Below are positions 47,980 to 57,406 of a DNA stretch of 64,000 bases, in pieces. This stretch comes from Actomonas sp051209155 (GTDB taxonomy: Bacteria > Verrucomicrobiota > Verrucomicrobiia > Opitutales > Opitutaceae). The translations under genes and the position numbers were made by a program. How positions within the stretch are numbered: position 1 is the first letter of the stretch; every line of letters begins with the position of its first letter. The notes under the pieces were generated by a model, which saw only the letters and a list, made by a program, of their open reading frames with translations, did not search any database and had not been told where the DNA came from. Location: assembly GCA_051209155.1 (NCBI GenBank), contig JBPJGB010000001.1; one strand, given 5' to 3'.

Positions 47980-49611
47980 TCACTCGGCCGCGGCGGGCGC
48001 ATTCAGGCGGACGTTTTGGTAGCGATGAAAACCGAGCAAGGCGGGGGGCCAACCGGCGACCTCCGGACGGATGAGGAAGGGTTGGGTGCCGTGGTAGAGC
48101 GGGGTGAGGGGCAGCTCGCGGAGCAGGATGGTTTCCGCCTCCTGATAGGCGGCGAGGCGGGCCTCATCGGTGGTGGCGCGGGCGGCGGTGGCCAGGGCGG
48201 CGTCGAAGTCGGGATTGGTCCAGCCGGTGGCGTTGTTGCCGCCATCGGTCACGAACAAGTCGAGGAAGGTGGCGGGATCGATGTAGTCGCCGATCCAAGC
48301 GGCGTTGGAGAGATCGTAGTTGAGGGAACGTTCCTCGCGCAGCCAGACCCGTTGTTCTTTGACTGCGATCTGAATATCGATGCCGAGTTCGCGGCGCCAC
48401 ATCTGCTGGATGGCTTCGAGAACCTGGCGGTCGATTTCGCGGGGGCGGGTGATGACCTCGAGGGAAGGAAAACCGTTGCCCTCGGCGAAACCGGCGTCGG
48501 CCAAGAGTGCGCGGGCGGCGTCCGGATCATAGCGCAACGGCGTCGCGGCGGTGTAGCCGGCGGTGCCGGGTGGGGTGAGGCGCGGGGCGGGTTGTTCGCC
48601 CCCGGTGAGCACGTGGTCGGCCAGGGCCTCGCGATCGATGGCGAGCGTGAGGGCGCGGCGGACGCGGACGTCGTCGAGCGGCGCGCGCGTGGTGTTGAAT
48701 CGGATGAAGGCGGTTTGGAGAAACGGATCCAGGCGGAGCGCGGCGGGATCTTCGGCGCGATAGGCGGCGATCTTGGTGAGTGGCACGGTCGAGGTGAGGT
48801 GCAGTTGGCCGGCGCGGAAGGCGTTCTCCTGCGCGGTGGCGCTGGGGTAGGGGTGGAAGACGACGGCGTTGAGCGCGACCGATGCGGCGTCGCGGAAGTG
48901 CGGGTTGCGCTCGGCCCGCAGGTGTTGGTCGGGGGACCACTCGGTGAGCACAAAGGGTCCGTTGCCCACAAGGGTGCCGACACGGGCCCAGGGGTTGGCG
49001 CGGTTGATGGTGCCGCCCTGGTCGAGCAGCACGTGCAACGGCACGGGAAAGGCGGCGGGCAGCGACAGGATGGCCGGCAGGGCCGGGTTGGGGGCGGCGA
49101 GCTCGAAGCGCAGGGTGAGTGGGTCGATCACCTTGATGCCGACCGCGACGAAGTCGGGGAACTCGCCGGCGTTGAAGCGCGTGGCGTTTTTGATCGGATC
49201 GAGCACGTAGGCGTATTCCGAGGCGATCGGGGGGGCGAGGACGCGCACAAAGGAGTCGCGAAAGGTTTGGGCATCGATCGGCGTGCCGTCGGACCACTTG
49301 AGCTCGGGCCGCAGGTGGAAGGTCCAGGACAGACCATCCTCCGAAACCTCCCACGACTCGGCGGCGGCGGGCACGGCGCGGGAGGTGGTTTCGTCGATGG
49401 CGGTGAGGCCCTCGAAGAGCGCGGTGATGACCTGCATGTCACTGAGCGCGATGGCGAGGTGCGGGTCGAGGGTTTCGGGCTCGTCGGTGATGGCGAGGTG
49501 CAGGACGCCGTCGCGATTGCCCTGTTCGACCACGGTCACACGGGGGCCGCAACCGCCGGTGGCGAAAGCGAGGGTGAGCAGACTCAGGAATGCGACAGAA
49601 CGGAACCGCAT
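47980..49611 (-). CDS. Peptide-binding lipoprotein (SBP_bac_5/OppA family)
   Basis: A 543-residue protein starting at MRFRSVAFLSLLTLAFATGGCGPR, a lipoprotein signal with Cys21. The mature sequence has the OppA/DppA pattern: LHLAITDEPETLDPHLA, a GLSWTFHLRPELKWSDGTPIDAQTF stretch (family signature), NGPFVLTEWSPDQHLRAERNPHF, and DVRVRRALTLAIDREAL. It should bind oligopeptides outside the inner membrane for an ABC importer. No opp permease or ATPase genes lie nearby, so it is an orphan. A TTG at 49623 is possible but adds nothing signal-like. Confidence 0.92.
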   Translation of the reverse strand: MRFRSVAFLSLLTLAFATGGCGPRVTVVEQGNRDGVLHLAITDEPETLDPHLAIALSDMQVITALFEGLTAIDETTSRAVPAAAESWEVSEDGLSWTFHLRPELKWSDGTPIDAQTFRDSFVRVLAPPIASEYAYVLDPIKNATRFNAGEFPDFVAVGIKVIDPLTLRFELAAPNPALPAILSLPAAFPVPLHVLLDQGGTINRANPWARVGTLVGNGPFVLTEWSPDQHLRAERNPHFRDAASVALNAVVFHPYPSATAQENAFRAGQLHLTSTVPLTKIAAYRAEDPAALRLDPFLQTAFIRFNTTRAPLDDVRVRRALTLAIDREALADHVLTGGEQPAPRLTPPGTAGYTAATPLRYDPDAARALLADAGFAEGNGFPSLEVITRPREIDRQVLEAIQQMWRRELGIDIQIAVKEQRVWLREERSLNYDLSNAAWIGDYIDPATFLDLFVTDGGNNATGWTNPDFDAALATAARATTDEARLAAYQEAETILLRELPLTPLYHGTQPFLIRPEVAGWPPALLGFHRYQNVRLNAPAAAE

Positions 49612-49688
49612 GATGACAGGCAACGTCTCTCATCGGATTCCCGCAAGTCCCGGGCGGTGTTGATGCTTGCGAGAATGGTGGACGCGCG
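49612..49688. promoter_or_regulatory. Divergent promoter region
   Basis: These 77 bp between the peptide-binding lipoprotein (-) and the GYF_2 protein (+) must hold one or both promoters. No clear boxes were identified. Confidence 0.35.
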
Positions 49689-50735
49689 ATGGACTCCGAG
49701 CCGAGCTCTCAACCCCCTACAGCTATGCAATGGTTCTACGCCTTGGACGGTCAGCGATTTGGCCCGGTTTCTCTCGAAGATTTCGCCCGATTGGTGGCGG
49801 CCGGCACCGTGACATCCGAAACCCTCGTCTGGCGGGAAGGCCTGCCCAACTGGGTGGCATGGGGCACGATCGCGGCGGACACGACTCTGCCAGAGGTGAG
49901 TGGCGAGGCCGGGCCGCCGCCGGAAACGCCGGCGTTTGACGGCGATACTGCGGCGGGAGGCGCTGGCGAAGCGTCGACCGATTGGTCCTTGGAGGAATTT
50001 ACGGCCAAGTTGCGCGAGAATGGCTTTAGCTTTTCGGTCGAGGGTGGGCTCCGTCGCACCTGGCGCAATATGACCAACGGTTACCTCCTGGCGCTGGGCG
50101 TGGTGTTGGTCGCGTCGCTCATCATGATCGTCGCCGGCATGGTGCCGATCATCGGGCTCGCGGCCTCTTTTATTGTGACGCCGCAACTCACGGCAGGCAT
50201 GTCGTGGTTCTTCTTGTGCCGATCTCGCGGTGAGCAGCCGAGCTTCGACACCGTGTTTGACGGCTATCGGAAGCGATTTGGCAGTCTGGCCCTGGTGGCG
50301 CTGCTGCAATTGGCGGTGGGCATCGTGGTGGCGATCGGGTTCTTCCTGCTGATGTTGCCGTTTGGCTTCAGTCTGGAAGCCATTGAGCGCGGCGAGCCGA
50401 TGGCGCCAGCGGCTGGCGCGGCCTTCTTCGTGGTGATTTTTATCTTGGGCTTGGTGGTCACCTTGCTCGCGGCCCGTTTCAGCCTCGTGCATACGATTCT
50501 GATGGATCAGTCGATGGGTGTGATCGACGCCTTCAAACTGAGCTGGCGGATCACCGGCATGCGCTTCTGGTCCTTGCTCGGATTGGCAATCATCGTTGTC
50601 GTGATCAACATCGCCGCCGCCTTGTTGTTGTTGTTGCCGCTCATTCTGGTGGCGCCGCTGGTTCCGGCGGCGTTTGCCCAGGTTTACGAAGACGCGCGCC
50701 TCTCGGCAGCGGGCACGCCCCCGGAGCAACCCTGA
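49689..50735 (+). CDS. GYF_2 (DUF4339) domain multi-pass membrane protein
   Basis: A 348-residue protein. Residues 13-60 (QWFYALDGQRFGPVSLEDFARLV...TLVWREGLPNWVAW) are a GYF_2 domain, a cytoplasmic peptide-binding module often attached to membrane proteins in this phylum. A Pro/Ala/Glu linker follows, then hydrophobic helices starting near 132, 155, 198, 243 and 288, in a DUF975/glycerophosphoryl-diesterase-like membrane layout. Enzyme activity is not evident. It stands alone between divergent and co-directional neighbours. Confidence 0.85.
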   Translation: MDSEPSSQPPTAMQWFYALDGQRFGPVSLEDFARLVAAGTVTSETLVWREGLPNWVAWGTIAADTTLPEVSGEAGPPPETPAFDGDTAAGGAGEASTDWSLEEFTAKLRENGFSFSVEGGLRRTWRNMTNGYLLALGVVLVASLIMIVAGMVPIIGLAASFIVTPQLTAGMSWFFLCRSRGEQPSFDTVFDGYRKRFGSLALVALLQLAVGIVVAIGFFLLMLPFGFSLEAIERGEPMAPAAGAAFFVVIFILGLVVTLLAARFSLVHTILMDQSMGVIDAFKLSWRITGMRFWSLLGLAIIVVVINIAAALLLLLPLILVAPLVPAAFAQVYEDARLSAAGTPPEQP

Positions 50736-50821
50736 TCGATGCCAGGTGGGTTCAGCCTGAAAAAATGAACCGTTCGCTCTAAGAAAAGGCACGGCCCTCC
50801 GTTTAAACCTGCGCTGGTCAC

Positions 50822-51349
50822 ATGAACCCGACCGTGAAGGATGAAAACGCAGGAAACTGGATTGAGGATGCCGTGCGAGAGCACCAAGCGCCGCTGTTGC
50901 GGTATGCCACCCGCTTGGTTGGCGGCGACGAGGAACGGGCGCGCGATGTGGTGCAGGACACCTTCGTCCGGCTGTTGCGGCAGCCGCCCGATCGCGTCAA
51001 CGGACACGTCGTCGAGTGGCTTTACACGGTGTGCCGCAACCGCGCGCTGGATGTCCTGCGCAAGGAGGGGCGCATGAGGACCTTTGCGGAAGGCGAAGTG
51101 GAGAAAGTGCGCGCCGGCGAAGCCCGACCCGGACGCGAATTGGAAGCGGAGGAGCGCCGGGCGGCGGTGCTCGATCTGATCGACCGACTGCCGCCGAACC
51201 AACAGGAGGTCATCCGGCTGAAGTTCCAAAACGGATTCAGCTACAAGGAGATCAGCCGCATCACCGAGCTCTCGGTGAGCAACGTGGGATTCCTGATCCA
51301 CACGGCGGTGAAGAAGCTGCGGCAGGAGATGGCGATGCAACGCCCCTGA
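50822..51349 (+). CDS. ECF-type RNA polymerase sigma factor
   Basis: A 175-residue protein with sigma region 2 at about 20-60 (LLRYATRLVGGDEERARDVVQDTFVRLL; VVEWLYTVCRNRALDVLRKE) and region 4 at about 120-168 (LPPNQQEVIRLKFQNGFSYKEISRITELSVSNVGFLIHTAVKKLR). Sigma region 3 and the long N-terminus are missing, as in ECF sigma factors. The next gene encodes its likely inhibitor, 36 bp downstream. Confidence 0.92.
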   Translation: MNPTVKDENAGNWIEDAVREHQAPLLRYATRLVGGDEERARDVVQDTFVRLLRQPPDRVNGHVVEWLYTVCRNRALDVLRKEGRMRTFAEGEVEKVRAGEARPGRELEAEERRAAVLDLIDRLPPNQQEVIRLKFQNGFSYKEISRITELSVSNVGFLIHTAVKKLRQEMAMQRP

Positions 51350-51375
51350 CCGCGCGCAGACATTTTTTCAAATAA

Positions 51376-51379
51376 GGAC
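51376..51379 (+). promoter_or_regulatory. Shine-Dalgarno site for the anti-sigma/vWA gene
   Basis: AGGA sits 6 bases before ATG 51386, one of the clearer ribosome sites in this window. It favours ATG 51386 over the second in-frame ATG at 51395. Confidence 0.6.
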
Positions 51380-51385
51380 ACAGCA

Positions 51386-53776
51386 ATGAAAGACATGAAC
51401 ATCACGCCCGACGACCCGCGCCTGACCGCGTTTGCGTTGGGTGAACTGGAAGGTGACGAAGCGCTCGCGATCGCCGCGGTGGTGGCGGCCGATCCTGCGC
51501 TGATGGCGGCGGTTGATGAGGTGCGGGAAATGGTCGGAGATCTCGAAGGCGCGCTGGCGGCCGAGGTGCTGCCGGTGGTCGAGCCGATTTCCTCTTCTGA
51601 GCTCAAGGATGAGGTCTACCCTTTCACGCCGAAGAAGGTGCTGCGTTTCCCGGTCTTTTGGGTCTCGGGTTTGATGGCGGCCGGCTTTGCCGTGCTGATG
51701 GTGGTGCACAACCGCGATGTGTCGCTGGCACCGCAGGAAGAGGTGATCCGCTATGATCTGGACCTGCGTCCGGCGCCGACGGAAGTCGCCACCGCGGGCG
51801 AAAATGTCGTGTCCGCGGGTGAAGGTGGCGCGGTCGTGTTGGTGGCTGATGTCGTCGACGTGCCCGCGGAGGAATCGGCCGAGTTCGAACGGGATGCCGC
51901 CGAAGACACGCCGGCTGCGGTCACCGATGCCTTGGTCGTCGATACGCGTGATCAAGCGACGGTGGCCCCTGCTGGTGATTCGGCGGTGGTGCAGTCGTCC
52001 GCCCGGCCCGTGGTGCCGGAGGACGTGGTGAATTTGCCCACGATGCTGGTCGAAATTTCCCGCGAGGAGGCGATGCGCACTTCGGTTGATCGCACGATGG
52101 AAAAGATGGGTCTGGAGCCGGAGGCGCCGAAAGGAACCTTGGTGGTGTCCAGTCAGTTGAGTGTGCCGATGACCGCGGCCGCGAGGCCGTATGGGGGTGA
52201 GTTGGGTGGCCAAGACGTGACGGATTCATTGGTCCGGACCGTGCGCTCCGACCTCACTGCGCGGTCGACGGCGAGGTCTTTTGGCAGCACTCAGTTGGTC
52301 GATTCGGCCAAGGTCATGATGGCCCCGCCGCCGGCCCCGCTGCCGGTGAGTCGCGAGGGTTATGCAGCGATCGCGGAACACGGGTGGGCGCGCCCGCAGA
52401 GTCAGCCCGTGTCCACCTTTGCGGTGGACGTGGATACCGCGAGCTACAGCAACGTGCGTCGATTTATCATGCAAGGCCTGCCGCCGCCGATCGATACCGT
52501 GCGCATCGAGGAGTTGGTCAATGCCTTCACCTACGCCTACACGCCGCCGGCTGCGTCTGACGGGGCGCCGGTTGCGGCTCATCTTGAAGTCGCGGCGGCG
52601 CCGTGGGCGCCGAACCACAAGTTGGTGCGCATCGGCCTGAAGGCCCGCGAGGTCGCCAATGCGACGCGCGCGCCGGCCAACTTGGTCTTTCTGCTCGATG
52701 TGTCGGGCTCGATGGGCGCGGCCAACAAACTGCCGCTCGCGGTCCAATCCATGCGCCTGTTGCTGGGGCAACTGCGGCCCGACGACCGCGTGGCCGTCGT
52801 GACCTATGCCGGCATGTCGGGACTGGCCTTGCCCTCGACACCGGTGGCGAATCGGACGGCCATCGAGACGGCTTTGAATGGTTTGCGCTCCGGTGGTTCG
52901 ACGAATGGCAGCAACGGCATCGAGCTGGCCTACGATGTGGCCAGGGCGCACTTTGTGGAGGGCGGTATCAATCGCGTGATCCTGTGCACCGACGGCGACT
53001 TCAACGTGGGCATCACGGGCAACGGTGAGCTCGAGCGGCTCATTGCGGCGAAGGCGCAGACGGGCGTGTTCCTGACCGCGCTCGGTTTCGGCATGGGCAA
53101 CCTGCAGGACCATACGCTCGAGACCTTGGCGGACCGCGGCAACGGCCACTACGGTTACATCGACACCGCGGCCGAGGCCCGGCGTCTGTTCGTCGAGCAG
53201 GTCGAAGGCACGCTCGCGACCGTGGCCAAGGACGTGAAGGTGCAGGTGGAGTTCAATCCGCGCCGCGTGGCGATGTATCGACTTATTGGCTACGAGAACC
53301 GCGCGCTGGGCGCGAGTGACTTTGCCGATGACGCCAAGGATGGCGGCGAAATGGGCGCCGGCCACACGGTCACCGCCCTTTATGAAGTGGTGCCGACCTC
53401 GGCGTCGGCCGTCGTCGCAACCGATGATGCGGAGCTGCGCTATCAGACGCGGGTGCCGGTGACCGGTGCAGCCGTGGATCAGGAACTGCTGGTCGTGCAC
53501 GTGCGGGCGAAGCGTCCCGAGGGCAGTGTGAGCGAGGCCTGGAGCTTTCCACTGGAAGATCGGGAAACGGCCTTTGCGGCGGCGTCCGAGGATTTTCGTT
53601 TCGCGAGTGCGGTGGCCGGATTTGGCCTGGTGCTGCGGGACTCGCCGTATCGCGGCCTGCTGTCGCTGGCCGATGTGCGTCGCTGGGCGGAGCAGGCCTT
53701 GTCGTTTGATCCGGCAGGGCGGCGGCAGGAGTTCCTCGGCCTGGTCGAGCGCGCCCAGACTTTGCTCGGGCGCTAA
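51386..53776 (+). CDS. Anti-sigma-like/YfbK-type vWA membrane protein
   Basis: A 796-residue protein. Residues about 8-50 (DPRLTAFALGELEGDEALAI) match the N-terminal helices of membrane anti-sigma factors. One membrane helix lies at 88-107 (FPVFWVSGLMAAGFAVLMVV). After an acidic, low-complexity linker comes the YfbK-type N-domain (VSTFAVDVDTASYSNVRRF from residue 342), a von Willebrand A domain with intact MIDAS (D438-V-S-G-S442) and later LCTDGDFNVG, and the DUF3520-like C-terminal domain (about 610-790). The gene follows the ECF sigma gene, so it probably sequesters that sigma factor and releases it on an envelope signal sensed by the vWA part. Confidence 0.88.
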   Translation: MKDMNITPDDPRLTAFALGELEGDEALAIAAVVAADPALMAAVDEVREMVGDLEGALAAEVLPVVEPISSSELKDEVYPFTPKKVLRFPVFWVSGLMAAGFAVLMVVHNRDVSLAPQEEVIRYDLDLRPAPTEVATAGENVVSAGEGGAVVLVADVVDVPAEESAEFERDAAEDTPAAVTDALVVDTRDQATVAPAGDSAVVQSSARPVVPEDVVNLPTMLVEISREEAMRTSVDRTMEKMGLEPEAPKGTLVVSSQLSVPMTAAARPYGGELGGQDVTDSLVRTVRSDLTARSTARSFGSTQLVDSAKVMMAPPPAPLPVSREGYAAIAEHGWARPQSQPVSTFAVDVDTASYSNVRRFIMQGLPPPIDTVRIEELVNAFTYAYTPPAASDGAPVAAHLEVAAAPWAPNHKLVRIGLKAREVANATRAPANLVFLLDVSGSMGAANKLPLAVQSMRLLLGQLRPDDRVAVVTYAGMSGLALPSTPVANRTAIETALNGLRSGGSTNGSNGIELAYDVARAHFVEGGINRVILCTDGDFNVGITGNGELERLIAAKAQTGVFLTALGFGMGNLQDHTLETLADRGNGHYGYIDTAAEARRLFVEQVEGTLATVAKDVKVQVEFNPRRVAMYRLIGYENRALGASDFADDAKDGGEMGAGHTVTALYEVVPTSASAVVATDDAELRYQTRVPVTGAAVDQELLVVHVRAKRPEGSVSEAWSFPLEDRETAFAAASEDFRFASAVAGFGLVLRDSPYRGLLSLADVRRWAEQALSFDPAGRRQEFLGLVERAQTLLGR

Positions 53777-53797
53777 AGCGAATCGGGCTTTGAAGGT

Positions 53798-53825
53798 GAG
53801 CGAGTGACATCAAGTTCACTCGCTC
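53798..53825. terminator. Bidirectional hairpin terminator
   Basis: GAGCGAGTGA and TCACTCGCTC form a perfect 10-bp stem around an 8-base loop. It sits between the convergent ends of the vWA gene (53776) and the PEP-CTERM gene (53839). There is no T-run, so the mechanism is uncertain. Confidence 0.65.
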
Positions 53826-53838
53826 GCGATGGGCCGGC

Positions 53839-56800
53839 TCAGGCGTGCCGGCGGCGGCGCCAGACCTGCCAGCCCACGATGGTGAGGCCCAAGCCAAAGA
53901 GCGCGTAGGTGGAGGGCTCGGGCACCGGGGTGAAACTCACCATGAGCCCGCTGCTGAGGGTGGATTCGTTGAGCCCGAAGCCGGGTGAGTTTTGGAAGGT
54001 GAGTGTGAAGAAGCCGTCGCCCACGAAAGTCTGGAGGTTTGGATCGATTTGAAAATCGATCAAAGCCAGGTCGAAGTTGGTGATCTCGGTGGTCGCTCCC
54101 AGGATGAGCCAACTGTAGCTGGAACTCGGATCAAAGCTGAAGGGCACGACGCCGTTCTCATTGGTCAGATACAAGGTGAAGGGATCCACCGCCGTGGAGG
54201 TGATGGCGAGGGACTGCACTTGCACGTAGTCGGCGATCACGTCGCTGCCCGAGCTCCCCAGTTCGACCTCGAGGGTGCCGCCGCTTTGGAACTCCACGGC
54301 ACCGTCGAGCTGCAGCTGACCGACGGAGAAGCCGGCGGCGAGTTTGGTGTCGGTGCCGAAGCTCAGGGTGTTGTCGAATACCAAGCGGCCGTTGCCACCG
54401 AGGGTGCCACCGCCGGGGCCGAAGGTGACGTTGGCGGTCACATCGCCGGAATCGTCGGTGATGTAGAGGCGGGCTCCCGCTACGTTGACGGCGGGCTTGC
54501 CGCTGAGGGGCTGGCCGAAGCTGTTGGCGCCGGCGAAAACATCGGCGCCGTTGCTGATGCTGGTGCCACCGGTGTAGGTGTTGTAGCCGCTGAGGATTTG
54601 TTCGCCCTCGCCGGTGATCACGACGCTGCCGTCGCCGGAGATGGTGCCGGAGAACTCGAGTTCGAGACCGTTGGGATCGATGGTGAGCGTGGTGCCGCTG
54701 GCCAGGGAGACAAAGGCCGAGGACATGTAATAGTCGTCGTCATCCACGACGTCGAGCAGGCCGCCGATGGTGGGGTTGGCGGAGTTGAAATACACCTGTT
54801 GGCCGTAGCCGCCACCGAAGGCGATGGGGCCGGTGCCGGCGGCGGTGTCGGAGTTGATGTTCACGGTGCCGGCCGCGACATAGAGTCCGCCCCAGAAGGT
54901 GCTGTTGTCGCCGCTGAGGTTGAGGGTGCCGGAGTCGGTTTTGTAGAGCGCGCCGCTACCGGAAAGGTCGCCGGAGAGGGTGAGGTTGGAGTCGTTGGTT
55001 TCCCACGGCGTCTTCACCACCAGGTTTCCCGAGAGCTCAATGTTGTTGGCGAGGTTGAGGTTTTCCGCGCCAGCGATGAGCAAAGGAAATTCCTCCGGAT
55101 TCAGTTTGGGGTAGACCCGTTCCATGAGGGCGCCGGTGATGCCCCAACCGTTGCCGACCGCGTGGAGGGTGCCGGTGCCGAGGGCGTTGTCGTTGGTGAC
55201 CATGAGGCCGCCGTTGGCGAAGTAGGTGCCGCCGCTGTAGGAGTTGTTGCCGCTGAGGATGACGCCGGAGTGGGACTGCTGGGTGGCGCTCGCCGAATAG
55301 CCGGTGGCTTCGATGCCGCTGTCGCCGATGTGGACGGAAACAGGGCTCTCGCCGTCCGTCAGGCTGGTCGCGACCTCAAGCTTGCCGCCCTTGTAACCAG
55401 CAAATCGATACGTGTCGGCGGAGCCTGGCAGAAGGATGTCGCCGGTGAGCTTCACGTTGGTGGAGGTGGCGAGGAAGTAGCCGTTGCCGGCGGTGAAGCG
55501 GGTCAGGTCGATGGTATCGGTGATCGTGCGCGGGGTTTCGCGGTCGATGGAGTCGAAGCCGATGAAGCCCTCGATGAGCCCGTCGCTCCACTGCGACAGG
55601 TAGTCGGACACGGAAACGGTCGTGTCCTGGATGCCGATGTAACCGCCGCCATAGGTGATGAGCGTCGCGGCGGCGGGGAGGGTGCCGGGGGCATTGCCGA
55701 AGATGAGCGCGGAATCCTGCACGCTGACCTGACCGGAGAAGCTGTTGCTGCTGGAATTGAGGTAAACCGTGAGGGGGTTGTTGTAGGTCGAGAAGACCTC
55801 CACGCCGCGCGGTTCGCTGACCCCAACCGCGGAAGCGGTGAGTCCCCCGATCGCGCCGAAGGTCACCGGGGCAGCGGCGTCCGTGAGGGCCGTGCCGATG
55901 CGAAGCTCACCCCCGCCGTTGCCGAAGCGATAGTTGGAGCCGGCGGGAGTAATGGTGCCGGTGAGTTCGGCGACGGTGAGCGAGCCGATGGACAGGGATG
56001 GGTCGAATCCGGTGAGATCAATGTCGCCGGCGTAGCTGTTGACCGACATGGACGACGGATCGGTGTCGAAACCGATGGTGCCGTAGTTGTTACTCGGGTC
56101 GAAATGACTGAGGAAGGCGGCCATCGAGGTGAGCTGGTCCGTGATACTGCTCTCGATAAGGCCGATGTAGCCGGTCGTGGTGGTGGTGAAATCGCCGGCG
56201 GCGGGGAGGGCCGCGCCGCCGAGGAACACGACCGCACCATTATCGACGTCGAGTCCGCCGGTGAAGCCGGTGTCGCCGGCGAAGATCACCGGGCGGTCAC
56301 CGGTGACCGCGACATGACTGCCGGGCGTCTGTTCGACAATGCTGCCGTCGAAGGAAAGCAGGCCGCCGTAATTTTCGATGTTGGTGTTCCCGGCGAGGGT
56401 CACGGTGCCGGTGAACGTGAGTTCGTGCTCGTCGAAACCGTCTTCGTAGATTTCGAGGGCGTTGGTGATGGTGACGTTGTTCCCAATGCTGCGGTCGCCA
56501 TCGACGGCGACCAGAGCGGGATAAAAATATTCGACGTCATCGCGCGCGCCGATGGTGAGGGTGGCGGTGCCGAGAGCGGTGTCTTGGCCGAGTCCGAGCA
56601 GCCCGTTCACGAGCAGCACCTCGCCGGAAAGACTGGAGCTGTTATCGCCGGAAAGCAGCAGCATGCCGTCGCCGTATTTGGCGATCAGACTGGAGCTGGC
56701 CAGTTGGCCGGCGATTTCGATCTCGCCGTTGTAGGCGACATACCAATCGGTGCCATCGGCATGGATCGTTACGCTGGGGTCAAAGTAGACCTCCGTGTAA

Positions 56801-57246
56801 TAATCGTAGTCGTAGTAGGGGTCGCTGACCGCGCCGACCATCGGCGCGCCGTAGTAGAAACCTTCTCCCAGTTCGACATAGTCGAGCACCGTGAGGTTGG
56901 CGGAGAAGATCTCTGAGTAGTCGGGACCGAAGGTGTAGTCGCTGCCACCCTCAAAATACAGCGCCGCCACGTAGGGCGAGGTATCGAGCGCGACGTGAAA
57001 GTCGCCGCTGTAGAGGGCGTAACCCTCGTTGCTTTCAAAGAAATAGGCACCCGGGAAATAGACGTAGGTGGTCCCGTCGAACAGGGGCGTGATGCCGCCG
57101 GCCCAATTGGCGGTGTCAGACCAATTGTCGCTGCTGTCGCTCTCACCGGTCCAGTAGGCGGTCGAAGGTTCCGTTGTTTCGTTGGCGAAGCCGAAGGTGC
57201 CGAGGAACAAACTCGCGAGGGCCGGGATGGAGAGCTGACGACTCAT
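53839..57246 (-). CDS. Autotransporter-type beta-strand repeat protein with PEP-CTERM signal
   Basis: A 1135-residue protein with an N-terminal signal (SIPALASLFLGTFGFAN) and a passenger of beta-helix repeats such as LSGDNSTFWGGLYVAAGTV, LSGYNTYTGGTSISNGADV and NSYSGGTYFANGG, each with LGTGTL-type turns (autotransporter-associated beta strand repeat). The C-terminus is a textbook PEP-CTERM tail: VPEPSTYALFGLGLTIVG, then an aromatic end and RRRRHA. It should be sorted by an exosortase, which is not in this window. It is likely an extracellular matrix or surface protein. It ends against a hairpin terminator. Confidence 0.92.
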   Translation of the reverse strand: MSRQLSIPALASLFLGTFGFANETTEPSTAYWTGESDSSDNWSDTANWAGGITPLFDGTTYVYFPGAYFFESNEGYALYSGDFHVALDTSPYVAALYFEGGSDYTFGPDYSEIFSANLTVLDYVELGEGFYYGAPMVGAVSDPYYDYDYYTEVYFDPSVTIHADGTDWYVAYNGEIEIAGQLASSSLIAKYGDGMLLLSGDNSSSLSGEVLLVNGLLGLGQDTALGTATLTIGARDDVEYFYPALVAVDGDRSIGNNVTITNALEIYEDGFDEHELTFTGTVTLAGNTNIENYGGLLSFDGSIVEQTPGSHVAVTGDRPVIFAGDTGFTGGLDVDNGAVVFLGGAALPAAGDFTTTTTGYIGLIESSITDQLTSMAAFLSHFDPSNNYGTIGFDTDPSSMSVNSYAGDIDLTGFDPSLSIGSLTVAELTGTITPAGSNYRFGNGGGELRIGTALTDAAAPVTFGAIGGLTASAVGVSEPRGVEVFSTYNNPLTVYLNSSSNSFSGQVSVQDSALIFGNAPGTLPAAATLITYGGGYIGIQDTTVSVSDYLSQWSDGLIEGFIGFDSIDRETPRTITDTIDLTRFTAGNGYFLATSTNVKLTGDILLPGSADTYRFAGYKGGKLEVATSLTDGESPVSVHIGDSGIEATGYSASATQQSHSGVILSGNNSYSGGTYFANGGLMVTNDNALGTGTLHAVGNGWGITGALMERVYPKLNPEEFPLLIAGAENLNLANNIELSGNLVVKTPWETNDSNLTLSGDLSGSGALYKTDSGTLNLSGDNSTFWGGLYVAAGTVNINSDTAAGTGPIAFGGGYGQQVYFNSANPTIGGLLDVVDDDDYYMSSAFVSLASGTTLTIDPNGLELEFSGTISGDGSVVITGEGEQILSGYNTYTGGTSISNGADVFAGANSFGQPLSGKPAVNVAGARLYITDDSGDVTANVTFGPGGGTLGGNGRLVFDNTLSFGTDTKLAAGFSVGQLQLDGAVEFQSGGTLEVELGSSGSDVIADYVQVQSLAITSTAVDPFTLYLTNENGVVPFSFDPSSSYSWLILGATTEITNFDLALIDFQIDPNLQTFVGDGFFTLTFQNSPGFGLNESTLSSGLMVSFTPVPEPSTYALFGLGLTIVGWQVWRRRRHA

Positions 57247-57406
57247 GCTAGCGGGTATGAATGATTTGAAGTCTCAAGGCAAGGCTGACATCTATTTGCA
57301 TTAACCTTGTAAAAGGATAACATCGGAACGCTCAAGTGCTTGCTTTAAAGGCAAATACCCCTGACGAGGGGCGGTCGTCGCCGGAAAAGCGCCAAGGGGC
57401 CCGTTT

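Noticed and set aside
48016..49812. Plus-strand open frame of 598 codons
   Set aside because: It is antisense to the peptide-binding lipoprotein and runs into the GYF_2 gene in another frame; no domain.
53992..56916. Plus-strand open frame of 974 codons
   Set aside because: It is antisense to the PEP-CTERM beta-repeat gene, with low-complexity Val/Gly/Glu sequence and no recognisable fold.
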